38,801 nt of DNA. Source: Anaerolineae bacterium (GTDB lineage Bacteria; Chloroflexota; Anaerolineae; JAFGEY01). The notes under the pieces were generated by a model that worked only from the letters and a program-made list of their open reading frames with translations, had not been told where the DNA came from and searched no databases. This document shows, piece after piece, positions 6,922-15,782 of the stretch; positions within the stretch are counted from its first letter, which is position 1; each line of letters begins with the position of its first letter. The stretch covers positions 1 through 38,801 of the forward strand of contig JADHXD010000033.1 in NCBI GenBank assembly GCA_016783145.1, read 5' to 3'. Position numbers and translations under genes: made by a program.

Positions 6922-8057
6922 TACTGGGCGTCTTTCCTCCACAGGGCGGAAGCATTGCGGGGCTCCGGCGGGCTGGGCAGGATGGCCGCTTCGTCAACTC
7001 CTATCTACGCACCTATGCTCGAAGCTTTGAGAAGGTGTACTATTTCTCCTACGCGAATGAAGAAGCCGAACTCCCGCCCAACTGCTATCTCGTCAGGAAT
7101 CCGGGCTACCATCGCTATGCCTATGCTTTCCTACTCCCCCTTGTCCAGCGCAAGTACATCCAAGCATGTGATGTCTTTCGTGTGATGCAGATGTATGGTG
7201 CACTTCCTGCTGTGCTTGCGAAGCTGTTATACGGCAAGCCATTCGTCGGGACCTATGGCTATCGTTATCTGACGGACGCTCACACGCAAGGGATGAGATG
7301 CAGAGCTGTCCTCTTTGAGTGGAGAGCCCTGCTTGGACTGAATCTGGCAGACCGGGTAATCGTCACCACAAATGAGCTTTCTGCCTATGTCAGCCGGTTT
7401 GTGTCTCCGAGCAGGTTGATGTTGCTCCCCAACGGAGTGGACACCGTGCTGTTCCGGTTCTCTGGCGAGCGCACAGCTCGACTGGAGAGGACCGTCGTCT
7501 ACGTCGGGAGGCTGAGTCTCGTAAAGAACTTGGCCCTGCTGATCGATGCTGTGGCACTGATCAGAGAACCCAAGGTGAGACTAGTCATTGTGGGTGCTGG
7601 GGAGTTGAGAGGGCAGCTTGAAGCCCATGCTGCAGATCGGGGGATCGTGTGCGAATTCGCCGGCGTCCTTCCTCACGAGGAACTGCCGAGAGTTCTGAAC
7701 GATGCCGACGTGTTTGTCTTGCCCTCATCACGCGAGGGGCACCCAAAAGCCTTGCTGGAGGCGATGAGTTGCGGATTGCCGTGCGTGGGTTCTGATGTTC
7801 CTGGGATCAGGGATGTGCTTCGTCACAATGAGACAGGCCTGCTGTGTGACTTGAGCGAGAGGGATCTGGCTGACAAAATCACACAGCTTCTGGTGGATAC
7901 CGATCTTGCCAGACGACTAGGCGAGAGCGCCAGCAGGTTCGCCCGAGAGCACTTCGATCTGATCGATCTGTTGGGTCGGGAGACCGAAGCACTGACCCTG
8001 GCAGCGAGCAAGCGTGCGTATGGACGCGGGACGGACAATGATCAAGACCTACCGTAG
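6918..8057 (+). CDS. GT4-family glycosyltransferase
   Basis: A 379-aa GT-B glycosyltransferase starting at GTG 6918 in a GTGA overlap with the methyltransferase. The N-terminal GGSIAGLRR loop is a variant of the usual acceptor-side glycine loop. In the C-terminal half are YVGRLSLVKNL (195-205), VGAGELRGQLE and the EX7E motif E273-GHPKALL-E281. It ends inside the next methyltransferase gene by 20 bases, so expression is again coupled. It is one of seven GT4 enzymes in the locus; donor sugar unknown. Confidence 0.85.
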   Translation: MILGVFPPQGGSIAGLRRAGQDGRFVNSYLRTYARSFEKVYYFSYANEEAELPPNCYLVRNPGYHRYAYAFLLPLVQRKYIQACDVFRVMQMYGALPAVLAKLLYGKPFVGTYGYRYLTDAHTQGMRCRAVLFEWRALLGLNLADRVIVTTNELSAYVSRFVSPSRLMLLPNGVDTVLFRFSGERTARLERTVVYVGRLSLVKNLALLIDAVALIREPKVRLVIVGAGELRGQLEAHAADRGIVCEFAGVLPHEELPRVLNDADVFVLPSSREGHPKALLEAMSCGLPCVGSDVPGIRDVLRHNETGLLCDLSERDLADKITQLLVDTDLARRLGESASRFAREHFDLIDLLGRETEALTLAASKRAYGRGTDNDQDLP

Positions 8058-8907
8058 ACGCCACGACAGGACAGACACCAACGATGACTTCTGGGCTGAG
8101 CTCTGGGCACGCCAAGTTCTGTCTGATGAGTACGTGGATGGAGTCAAGTGGGATGAATACCCGAGGGTATTCGCACGGCATCTCCGTGGGAACGCGCTTG
8201 TTCTGGAGGCCGGCTGTGGGTTGGGGAAATATCTGGTGCATCTACAGAGGAAAGGGCACAGGGTCGTTGGCGTCGACTTGGATCAGGGGGCGCTGGTCAG
8301 AGCTCATCAGTATGACAATAGCCTGACCCTGTCGGCGGCTGACGTTGGCTGCTTGCCTTTTCCCGATGCTGTGTTTGACGCCTACGTTTCGCTGGGAGTC
8401 ATTGAGCATTTCGAGGCTGGGTTCTCGACTATACTGGATGAGGCACGCCGGATCCTGAAGCCCCAAGGGCTGATCTTTGTCTCGGTTCCGTATCTCCATC
8501 TGCTGAGGCGACTGGGGCTCCCCCGTCCTTCTGATGGTCTGTACCGCAGAGCTGGAAGCGCCCTCTTGGATGCGAACGGGCCGTACTGTACGTTCTATCA
8601 GTATGTGTTCACCAAGGAAGAGATGGTTCAGGCCATAGGCGATGCAGGCTTTGTAGTCTTGGAAACCGCCTATTCCGGAAGGCTCAGGTGGTTCTTGAAC
8701 TTGGGCCAAGTACGCAGGTGGAGGGCACGCTTGCATCCCTCAAGCAACGGCGCTGGCATGGCTGTCCGTTCGTCAGCCGTGTCAGCCGGCAGCAGGTGCC
8801 GCGTGCGTGTTCGCGGATGGCTCAAGAGCCTGGCTCTCCTTGGGCAGACTGTCGTCCCCGGCTGGCTGTCAGGACACACTATCGTGGTAGTCGGGAGATT
8901 GGAGTGA
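8038..8907 (+). CDS. Class I SAM-dependent methyltransferase
   Basis: A 289-aa protein from the ATG at 8038; in-frame starts at GTG 8014 and ATG 8020 are alternatives, but 8038 has the best purine run (GCGGGACGG) and keeps a 20-bp overlap with the upstream gene. SAM motif I is VLEAGCGLGKYL (55-66), the ribose-binding acid is D80 (VGVDLD), and GVIEHF (120-125) is the motif after the substrate loop. The C-terminal 60 residues are rich in Arg and Ser and resemble no known domain. It is probably a sugar O-methyltransferase working with neighbouring glycosyltransferases. Family assignment is firm, substrate is not. Confidence 0.8.
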   Translation: MIKTYRRRHDRTDTNDDFWAELWARQVLSDEYVDGVKWDEYPRVFARHLRGNALVLEAGCGLGKYLVHLQRKGHRVVGVDLDQGALVRAHQYDNSLTLSAADVGCLPFPDAVFDAYVSLGVIEHFEAGFSTILDEARRILKPQGLIFVSVPYLHLLRRLGLPRPSDGLYRRAGSALLDANGPYCTFYQYVFTKEEMVQAIGDAGFVVLETAYSGRLRWFLNLGQVRRWRARLHPSSNGAGMAVRSSAVSAGSRCRVRVRGWLKSLALLGQTVVPGWLSGHTIVVVGRLE

Positions 8908-8914
8908 GCGAATA

Positions 8915-10210
8915 GTGAGGATTGGATTGGTCAATGAGTACTTCCCTCCTCACGCCCCTGGCGGTGCCGAGTGGAGTGCGTACTACCTTGGCCGCGGTCT
9001 GGTGGAGGCGGGACATCGGGTAGTCGTGATCACACCCAACTATGGTGCTCCTCACAATGAAGTGCGGGAAGGGATGGCAATCCGTCGGTTCTGGTATCCT
9101 CAGAAACTCGAGCCTGGCGATCTCGCCCGCTCAAGTCTGCACGGCAACGTCCTCTTCTATCTGTACTCAGGGAGCCAGGTCTATCGGATTGCGCGCGAGG
9201 AAGGGCTGGAGGTACTGCATGTGCAGAACGTCTACTCGTTGCCTGGCACGCTACTGGCCAGCCGGTGGTTGCGTGTTCCCACCATCGTTACCCTGCGAGA
9301 CCTCCGCTCGGTGTGTGTGGGATGCCTATGTCTTCACCGCGATGAGTATGTGCCCGAGCATTGCTCTGTCCTGCAGCACTGGCACTGTATGAAGGAGTTC
9401 GACTCTCGGTACAACGTGGGCAAGGGCATTTGGCACCGAGCCAAGTGGTACTCCCAGGCGGTAGCAAAGAGACTGGACCTGACGGTCCGAAACTGGTTCC
9501 TGAGACGAGCGGATCGTGTCATAACCATTAGTGATGGTCTGAAAGCGATCTATGTGCGGGCCGGACGGTTCTCGTCTGAACGGGCACAGACTATCTACAA
9601 TCTCCCGCCCATCATATCCAGCGTTGAGGTGAACGCCGCTCAGCTTCGATGCCAGTACGGTTTCCAGGGCAGGAAGATCGTGCTTGCCGTGGGCAAGATG
9701 TCCTTCGGCAAGGGGTCTGATGTGTTGCTCAGTGCCGCCTCGGGTATCCTACGCGCTGTGCCGAACGCGCTGATCGTCTTCATCGGGCGCAAGAACCCAT
9801 TGATCGAGGTGCCCAAGGATCTACAGCCGCACGTCAGAATGCTCGGGGTCTTACCGCACCAGCAAGTCCTGAAGCTGTATTGCGTTGCCGATGTTGTGGC
9901 TATGCCGTCCGTCTGGCCCGAGCCACACGGACGTGTGCTGCTGGAGGCGATGAGCTTGGGTAGGCCCGTGGTAGGCACCAAGGTAGGAGGAATCCCCGAG
10001 ACTGTGGAAGATGGGGTCAGTGGATTGCTTGTGGCGAGAAGCGATCCTGATATGCTAGCTGCGGCAATCACGCGTATCCTCCTGGACGCAGAGCTGGGTG
10101 AACGGCTAGGCAAGTGCGGTCGACAGGTTGTTGAGAGCAGATTCAGAGCAGAGGACATCGTTCAGCGCACTCTGGCTTTGTACCGGGAGGCCCTCACAGA
10201 GCGAGAGTAG
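8915..10210 (+). CDS. GT4-family glycosyltransferase with Cys-rich insertion
   Basis: A 431-aa GT-B enzyme. GGAEW (16-20) is the N-terminal loop. Residues 134-158 contain five cysteines (C134, C137, C139, C150, C158) in the segment after TLRD, an insertion seen in many O-antigen GT4 enzymes and possibly metal-binding. The C-terminal half has VGKMSFGKGSDVLL and E336-PHGRVLL-E344 (EX7E). Start is GTG 8915, 5 bases past the preceding stop; a GGAGTGAG stretch serves as ribosome-binding site. It transfers a sugar of unknown type onto the lipid-linked glycan. Confidence 0.85.
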   Translation: MRIGLVNEYFPPHAPGGAEWSAYYLGRGLVEAGHRVVVITPNYGAPHNEVREGMAIRRFWYPQKLEPGDLARSSLHGNVLFYLYSGSQVYRIAREEGLEVLHVQNVYSLPGTLLASRWLRVPTIVTLRDLRSVCVGCLCLHRDEYVPEHCSVLQHWHCMKEFDSRYNVGKGIWHRAKWYSQAVAKRLDLTVRNWFLRRADRVITISDGLKAIYVRAGRFSSERAQTIYNLPPIISSVEVNAAQLRCQYGFQGRKIVLAVGKMSFGKGSDVLLSAASGILRAVPNALIVFIGRKNPLIEVPKDLQPHVRMLGVLPHQQVLKLYCVADVVAMPSVWPEPHGRVLLEAMSLGRPVVGTKVGGIPETVEDGVSGLLVARSDPDMLAAAITRILLDAELGERLGKCGRQVVESRFRAEDIVQRTLALYREALTERE

Positions 10211-10231
10211 TCCAATAGACGGAGTCGGTTC

Positions 10232-11122
10232 GTGGGCAAGGATCTACTGGGAGAGCTGCGCACCTTCTATGATGAGGAAGGACAAGAAGACTATCAGGCA
10301 TCCCTATACAGAGAAGAGGATTGGGTACATAATCGCCTCAAGGACATCGTCACAGATTGCGCCAGGCGGCTCTGTAGCCCGTGTGCTGCAGTACTGGATG
10401 CGGGCTGTGCTGAGGGTTTGTACCTTAGGGAGCTGTCTGGGCACATTGCACACGGGGTGGGTCTGGACCTATCCAGGCCTAAGATCAGGCGTGCAGAGCA
10501 ATACGCGAGTGCTCTACCGGAGCGCGGATTGCACTTCCTAGTTGCGTCGCTTGAGGGGCTACCGTTCAAGGACGGACACTTTGATGCTGTTCTGTCTGTA
10601 GAGACACTCGAGCACGTCCCCGATCCGATGCTAGCTCTGACGGAGGTATACCGAGTATTGAGGAACGACGGGGCCTTTGTGTGCTCAATCCCAACAGAGC
10701 TGGATGAATACGGGGGCAGGTCCAAATGGAATCTCTCGTGGAGAGAGAAGAGTGGGCATCTGCACAGCTTCGGCCGAGAAGGGTTTCTAGCTCTGCTAGT
10801 CCAGACTGGGTTCTTGGTTGAGAGAATGAGCTCAGTGGATGTACTTGGCGGTCAGATACGGCGTCATGTGACCAATAGCACTCCATGGAACCTGCTGCGC
10901 AAGCTATGGAAGATGTACAGGGCAAAGTTTGGGGAGCCCGCGCCAATGTCCCCAGCAGTATTTTGTGAGACTCCATCTGCCGCACTTTGCCGTGAGCACA
11001 TCAGCCTCTCGTGGTGGCCAAGGCTGGACGCGCTGTTGTCCAGTATCCCTCTGATCAGCCGCAGAGCAAGTTACTGCGTCTATGTAGCCATAAAGGAATC
11101 TCAGCCAGGAAAGCAACTTTGA
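10232..11122 (+). CDS. Class I SAM-dependent methyltransferase
   Basis: A 296-aa protein with SAM motif I VLDAGCAEGLYL (54-65), ribose-contact D79 in VGLDLS, and VETLEHVPDP (123-132), the common motif of Methyltransf_11/25 enzymes. TEVYRVLRNDG follows as expected. The start is GTG at 10232 with weak purine content upstream (GACGGAG). It is the third methyltransferase in the GT-MT alternation, 21 bases after one glycosyltransferase and 84 bases before the next. Likely role: methylation of a sugar in the polymer; inferred from context. Confidence 0.78.
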   Translation: MGKDLLGELRTFYDEEGQEDYQASLYREEDWVHNRLKDIVTDCARRLCSPCAAVLDAGCAEGLYLRELSGHIAHGVGLDLSRPKIRRAEQYASALPERGLHFLVASLEGLPFKDGHFDAVLSVETLEHVPDPMLALTEVYRVLRNDGAFVCSIPTELDEYGGRSKWNLSWREKSGHLHSFGREGFLALLVQTGFLVERMSSVDVLGGQIRRHVTNSTPWNLLRKLWKMYRAKFGEPAPMSPAVFCETPSAALCREHISLSWWPRLDALLSSIPLISRRASYCVYVAIKESQPGKQL

Positions 11123-11206
11123 GGCAGGCACCGTGCCTATGTCCCGGTGTAGGGTGGGTCAACAGGCAGCTCCTGGCCGCTTGGCCAGTGTGTGGTGTTC
11201 GACACA

Positions 11207-12298
11207 ATGCGTCTTCTGTACTTGTACAGCACCCCTAGAAGCGAGCTATTCAGGCAAAGTTTGTCTGGCCAAGGTCCCGATAGTGGTCTGTACGGCCTTA
11301 ACCACCTCTGGAAGTTTGGCATTGACGCGGCCTTTGTTGACGATGGATTCGTCCGCGGACGCCTTTCGTCCCTCTGGCAACTCATTCACAGCACTATGGC
11401 CTCGCACACGGGCCTGGGCTTCAACCTCGAGCAGGCAATGAGGCTGCGGGCAATGCTTGGCCGCTTCGATGTCGTGTTCACCACTACAGAGAGCTGCGGT
11501 CTTCCGGTGGCACTTCTGAGGCATTGCGGCCTTGTGCAGACACCTATCGTCTTCGGCAGTGTAGGTCTTGCGGAGCGGGCGGAGGGCCGACAGGATGGGC
11601 TCGCTTTCAGGCTCTACAGGAGAGCCTTGGCCTCAGTGGATCGAGTAGTGTACTACGGCTACGATGAAGGTCGCAGCCTCTCTCGACTGCTGGGCTTGCC
11701 GGAGCGTAAGCTGAGGTTCATTCGCTACGGGGTAGATGTGGACTACTTCCGACCACAGCGAGGGGGCGCAGCCGGCTTCGTGCTGACTGCGGGCAAGGAT
11801 GCTTGTAGAGACTTCGACATCTTCCTGGCGGCCGTAGATGGCCTTGATGTCCCAGTCAAGTTGGTGACTTCTCCAGGGCGTCTCGACGGTCTGAGGATTC
11901 CCCAAAACGTTGAGGTTCAGTATTCGGTTCCGATCGGAGAGCTCAGGGACTACTATGCCCGCAGCATGTTCGTGGTCGTTCCTGTACGTGACAACTCCTA
12001 TTCCGCAGGTACGACGGTGTTGTTGGAGGCGATGAGTATGGGGAAAGCGGTGATAGCAAGTCGGACTAGAGCCATAAAGCGAGGGTATGGATTGCAGGGT
12101 GGTGAGAACTGCGTTCTGGTGACCCCTGGAAACGTCACTGAGCTAAGGGATGCCATTCGACGCCTGCTCGCGAATCCACTCGATGCTGCGCGAATCGGGA
12201 GAAACGCGCGCAGGGCAGTGGAGGACTCTCACTCGTCAGAGGCCTATGCTGGCCGCCTAGCTGGTGTTTTCAAGGAGGTGTATGAGGAAAGGATCTGA
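11207..12298 (+). CDS. GT4-like glycosyltransferase, first Glu of EX7E replaced
   Basis: A 363-aa GT-B protein; ATG 11207 (MRLLYLYS) is preferred over GTG 11192 because the first beta strand begins there, although no good ribosome-binding site is seen. The C-terminal half has LTAGKDACRDFDI and then S266-AGTTVLL-E274: the second Glu of the EX7E motif is kept, but the first is Ser. Other features (RYGVDVDYF, nucleotide-binding loops) are intact, so it may still be active with an unusual donor. Its end overlaps the flippase gene by 17 bases. Confidence 0.78.
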   Translation: MRLLYLYSTPRSELFRQSLSGQGPDSGLYGLNHLWKFGIDAAFVDDGFVRGRLSSLWQLIHSTMASHTGLGFNLEQAMRLRAMLGRFDVVFTTTESCGLPVALLRHCGLVQTPIVFGSVGLAERAEGRQDGLAFRLYRRALASVDRVVYYGYDEGRSLSRLLGLPERKLRFIRYGVDVDYFRPQRGGAAGFVLTAGKDACRDFDIFLAAVDGLDVPVKLVTSPGRLDGLRIPQNVEVQYSVPIGELRDYYARSMFVVVPVRDNSYSAGTTVLLEAMSMGKAVIASRTRAIKRGYGLQGGENCVLVTPGNVTELRDAIRRLLANPLDAARIGRNARRAVEDSHSSEAYAGRLAGVFKEVYEERI

Positions 12299-13547
12299 CC
12301 TGGGTCTGCTCAGACAGTATGTTCCTACCGATGTCCGATACTATGTGAAGGGAGGCGGATATCTGCTGACCAATCAGGCTGCGAGTACAGTGCTGGGTGC
12401 GGTCAATGCCTATGTCCTCGGCAATTGGGTCAGTCCGAGTGTCTATGGAGCCTATAGCTACGTTACGTCGGTTCTGGGAATGATGGTCTTGTTCACCCTA
12501 CCCGGGATCAACAGCTCTATTGTGCGGTCCGTAGCGCATGGGTATGAGGGCTCCCTCGTGCTTGGGACCAAGAGGAGACTACGTTCTTCCTGCCTTGGCG
12601 CCGCGGCTCTTCTCGCTCTTGGCTCTCTACTGGCTCTCCAGGGCAGGCAAGAACAGGGATACGGTCTCGCGGCCTCAGCCATTCTGTTTCCATTTGCGTA
12701 CTCAACCAACGGCTATCTGGCGTACCTTCAGGGGAAGAAAAGGTTCGTACACTACACCATTTGCAATCTGTGTGTCTCTGCCGCGATCACCACGGCAACA
12801 GTCGTCGTAGCGTTGGTCGTCCAGCAGTTCCTTCCCATCCTGTTGGCAAACCTGTTTGTCACAGCGGCCGCGAACACTCTCTGCCTGCTCGTGGTCTCCC
12901 GTCGAATCGAGAACCGTGAGGTGGACGAAGGCTTCGTCAAGTTTGGAACGCGTCTGTCTATCCTCTCGGTGCTGGGAAGCGTTTCCTCATACGCAGACCG
13001 TGTGATCATTGGTACCGTGACCGATATGGAGAGTCTGGCTTCCTACAATCTGAGCCGAGTACTCACCGATCTCATCAGAAGTCTCGGTGTTGTCCTGAAC
13101 GCCCTAAGCTTCCCCAAGATGGTCACTATAGAGCGAGAGAGGCTCGCGCGTATACTGGGGCGGCGGCTTATTCTCCTCTCAGTTGGTCTTGTTGGCGTCG
13201 CCGCTCTGTCTACTTGGCTTCTGCCAGCAGTGATTGCTCTGCTGTTTCCCATGTATGTGCAGGCGATACCCTTTGTGCGATTCATGACCGTCTCGGCTTC
13301 CCTCACCGTGCTGGCCATTGTGCTGGAGACATTCTTTCTCTCACAGGAGGAGCTGCACTGGGTGTTCTATGCTCAGAGAGTCGCGTTTCCTGCTGCGGAG
13401 CTGCTACTCATGCTCCTTCTGATAGAGAGGTTTCAGATCTACGGCGTGATCTTCTCTCGGCTGGGGGTTAGGCTCCTGGATGTTATTCTCCTTTCGTTGA
13501 CTCTCGTGTGGGTTGCGCACCCTAGAGCTCTGCCAGGTGGCGACTGA
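12282..13547 (+). CDS. Wzx-like polysaccharide flippase
   Basis: A 421-aa hydrophobic protein of the MATE/MVF (polysaccharide biosynthesis) superfamily with about 12 membrane segments. The N-terminal part (VKGGGYLLTNQAASTVLGAV) and ASYNLSRVLTDL are typical of flippases that move undecaprenyl-diphosphate-linked repeat units to the outer face. The chosen ATG at 12282 has a full AAGGAGGTG complement to 16S rRNA, but only 3 bases upstream, unusually close; GTG 12264 is the alternative. No Wzy-type polymerase was found in the window. Confidence 0.82.
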   Translation: MRKGSDLGLLRQYVPTDVRYYVKGGGYLLTNQAASTVLGAVNAYVLGNWVSPSVYGAYSYVTSVLGMMVLFTLPGINSSIVRSVAHGYEGSLVLGTKRRLRSSCLGAAALLALGSLLALQGRQEQGYGLAASAILFPFAYSTNGYLAYLQGKKRFVHYTICNLCVSAAITTATVVVALVVQQFLPILLANLFVTAAANTLCLLVVSRRIENREVDEGFVKFGTRLSILSVLGSVSSYADRVIIGTVTDMESLASYNLSRVLTDLIRSLGVVLNALSFPKMVTIERERLARILGRRLILLSVGLVGVAALSTWLLPAVIALLFPMYVQAIPFVRFMTVSASLTVLAIVLETFFLSQEELHWVFYAQRVAFPAAELLLMLLLIERFQIYGVIFSRLGVRLLDVILLSLTLVWVAHPRALPGGD

Positions 13548-13550
13548 GAC

Positions 13551-14561
13551 ATGCTCGAAGAGATCACGTGCATACTCTGCGGTACTGCCGACACGAAGTA
13601 TCTCTATTCCGGATACGATCTTTGGCGTGCCAGCTCGTCGAGTCTCGACAGGGAGCTGTTCAGAGTCGTCCAGTGCACGAAATGCGGTTTGGTGTACATC
13701 AATCCACGGATCCATCCCGACTGCATAGCCGGCCACTATCCTGAGGACTATGTCGCCTATAGCGGTCAGCTGGCTGGTCCGAGGGAGCCAAGAGCCGCGG
13801 CGCTGTCTCACCGGTTGAGGCGGGAGTTGTTCCTGCAGGCGACGGGATGGGCGAAGCCAGCACTGCCCCTGGCGACCTTGCTTGGCCTCCTTTCGAAGAC
13901 AGTCTGGGCAAAGCATGCACCGCTTCAGTTCAGGGTGCAGGGCCTGCGGATGCTGGACATTGGGTGCGGAGTTGGCAACTTTCTTGCTGTCCAGAGATCG
14001 CTGGGCTGGGATGTCTGGGGAGTGGAGCCAAGCTATATTGCAGCCCAAGTGTGCGCGAGTAGAGGCCTTCGCGTGAAGCACGGCCAGCTTGACGGGACCG
14101 AGTGGTCAGAGGGGTTCTTTGATGCAGTCGTGCTGCACCAGGTTCTGGAGCATGTCGCCGATCCCCAGGCCCTTCTGCCCAAAGTACATCGGCTGTTACG
14201 GCGCAACGGCCTTGTCCAGATTGATGTGCCCAACTTCCGAAGCGTGGCGGCCCGGCTTTTCGGTCAGTTCTGGATAGGCGCTGACATACCACGACACTAT
14301 TTCCTGTTCTCGCCGCGGACCTTGCGGAAGCTGCTCATGGGTTCTGGTTTCGAGGTAAAGAGATGGTACACTTGCTCCTCGACCTCAGGATTCACGGCGG
14401 CGATAGAGTTCATTCTGAGGGAGAGGTGTGGTCTGACAGTGAGGCGGGACGCAGTGAGGAAGAATCGGCTGCTGTGCAGGCTGTTCCAACCCATCGTCAG
14501 GCTTACTGATCTACTCAATGTCGGTGATGTTCTCTATGTAGTAGCGAGCAGGTCACGATGA
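13551..14561 (+). CDS. SAM methyltransferase with N-terminal Cys4 zinc ribbon
   Basis: A 336-aa two-domain protein. The N-terminus carries C7-x2-C10 and C42-x2-C45 followed by LVYINPR, the zinc-ribbon arrangement found on many sugar C- or O-methyltransferases. The catalytic domain has MLDIGCGVGNFL (134-145), GVEPS and QVLEHVADP (198-206), then IPRHYFLFSPRTLRKLL, common in glycan-cluster methyltransferases. It follows the flippase by 3 bases and overlaps the enolase-superfamily gene as ATGA, so the three are probably co-translated. The substrate may be a nucleotide sugar or a glycan residue; undecided. Confidence 0.82.
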   Translation: MLEEITCILCGTADTKYLYSGYDLWRASSSSLDRELFRVVQCTKCGLVYINPRIHPDCIAGHYPEDYVAYSGQLAGPREPRAAALSHRLRRELFLQATGWAKPALPLATLLGLLSKTVWAKHAPLQFRVQGLRMLDIGCGVGNFLAVQRSLGWDVWGVEPSYIAAQVCASRGLRVKHGQLDGTEWSEGFFDAVVLHQVLEHVADPQALLPKVHRLLRRNGLVQIDVPNFRSVAARLFGQFWIGADIPRHYFLFSPRTLRKLLMGSGFEVKRWYTCSSTSGFTAAIEFILRERCGLTVRRDAVRKNRLLCRLFQPIVRLTDLLNVGDVLYVVASRSR

Positions 14562-15766
14562 AACTACAGTCACTGCAATCATACATTTTCTCGGTGCCAG
14601 CGTACCTGCGGACCGCTCTGTCGAACACCAAGTTCTCTAGCCACTGTGTCATTGTTCTTGGTGTGGACGGCGTCGATGGCTATGGCAGTGGCGTCCTGTA
14701 CAGAACGCGTCCCCTTGAGGCGATGCACCTGCTGCGCCGAGAGATCATACCGTTTCTGGAGACCGCTGCCTTCGGCGCCTTGGGCGACCTGCGCGCGCAG
14801 ATCCGGCAAGCCTTTAGCTCTCGTATTCCATCGGTGGTCTACGCCCTCGACAGTGCCCTCTGGGACGTGGAGGCCAAGGTGAAAGGCAAACCTGTCAACC
14901 AGCTCTTGGGCACCCCTCTGCGGAAGAAGGTGGATATCACCGAGCAAGTCTTCATTGCGCATGCGCATCGGACTCGGCAGGAATTGGCGGAAATTCTCAG
15001 CCACGGCACGAAGCGTATCAAGGTCAAGATCGGGTCTGACCCGGTTGCCGACGTAGAAAGGGTTAGGCTGATTCGTGAGGCCGTGGGTGCAGAAGTCTCC
15101 CTAGGCGTGGACATCAACGGGGGTTACACCTTTGAGCAGGCCCTGGACGTTGGCGAGAAGCTGGCTGAAATAGGAGTGTCCGTGTTTGAAGATCCGGTGG
15201 CCGTCAGAGAGTGGCATCGATTGCCATCGCTGCGCAAGGAGACGGGCATTCCCATCATGCAGGATGCCGGAATCCACTCAGCAGATGATCTGCGCCGAGC
15301 AATCGACCTGGGTGCGGTCGACTTGCTGAACCTCAAGCTGACTCGCGTAGGAGGGTTGACAGGTGCCATAGAGCTTGCTCGGATCTGCGAGCAACATGGC
15401 GTGAGACCTGCAGTAGGATGCTCTGAGGATCTGGGGCCGGGGATGGCCTCTATCCTTCACCTCGCGTCTGTCTTGGCGGCTCTCCATTCGACGGAGGGTG
15501 TAGGTTCCTATCGGCTAGGATTCGACATCATCGATGAGGACTGGCATCTGCACAACGGCGCCCTCGATGTTCCTCAGGAACGAGGCCTGGGTGTACACTT
15601 CAGCGAGGAACGGATGAGGAAGGCGGCGAGGGCGAGGAGCTTTGTGGTTGGCGATGTACAGGCACCTTCAGTACTTTTCATTGCAGGGTCGGGGCTCAAC
15701 AAGTGGTACCAACGCTGCTTCACACTCCAGTGGCGATTGCAGCGTGCGTTCCGGATTCTGGAGTGA
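14558..15766 (+). CDS. Enolase-superfamily (muconate-lactonizing subgroup) enzyme
   Basis: A 402-aa protein with the capping domain at about 1-120 and a TIM barrel after it. Catalytic features of the MLE subgroup are visible: KVK at 155-157 on the second strand, metal ligands D185 (GVDING), E211 (FEDPV) and D236 (MQDAG), and K260 (LNLKLTR) on the sixth strand. Known relatives are dipeptide epimerases, o-succinylbenzoate synthases, cycloisomerases and sugar-acid dehydratases; the 20s loop gives no clear answer here. It is translationally coupled (ATGA) to the zinc-ribbon methyltransferase. An enolase-type enzyme inside a glycan cassette is uncommon and may epimerise or lyse a glycan precursor or a decorating amino acid. 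Confidence 0.82.
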   Translation: MKLQSLQSYIFSVPAYLRTALSNTKFSSHCVIVLGVDGVDGYGSGVLYRTRPLEAMHLLRREIIPFLETAAFGALGDLRAQIRQAFSSRIPSVVYALDSALWDVEAKVKGKPVNQLLGTPLRKKVDITEQVFIAHAHRTRQELAEILSHGTKRIKVKIGSDPVADVERVRLIREAVGAEVSLGVDINGGYTFEQALDVGEKLAEIGVSVFEDPVAVREWHRLPSLRKETGIPIMQDAGIHSADDLRRAIDLGAVDLLNLKLTRVGGLTGAIELARICEQHGVRPAVGCSEDLGPGMASILHLASVLAALHSTEGVGSYRLGFDIIDEDWHLHNGALDVPQERGLGVHFSEERMRKAARARSFVVGDVQAPSVLFIAGSGLNKWYQRCFTLQWRLQRAFRILE

Positions 15767-15782
15767 GGCAGTGGATAGAGGG

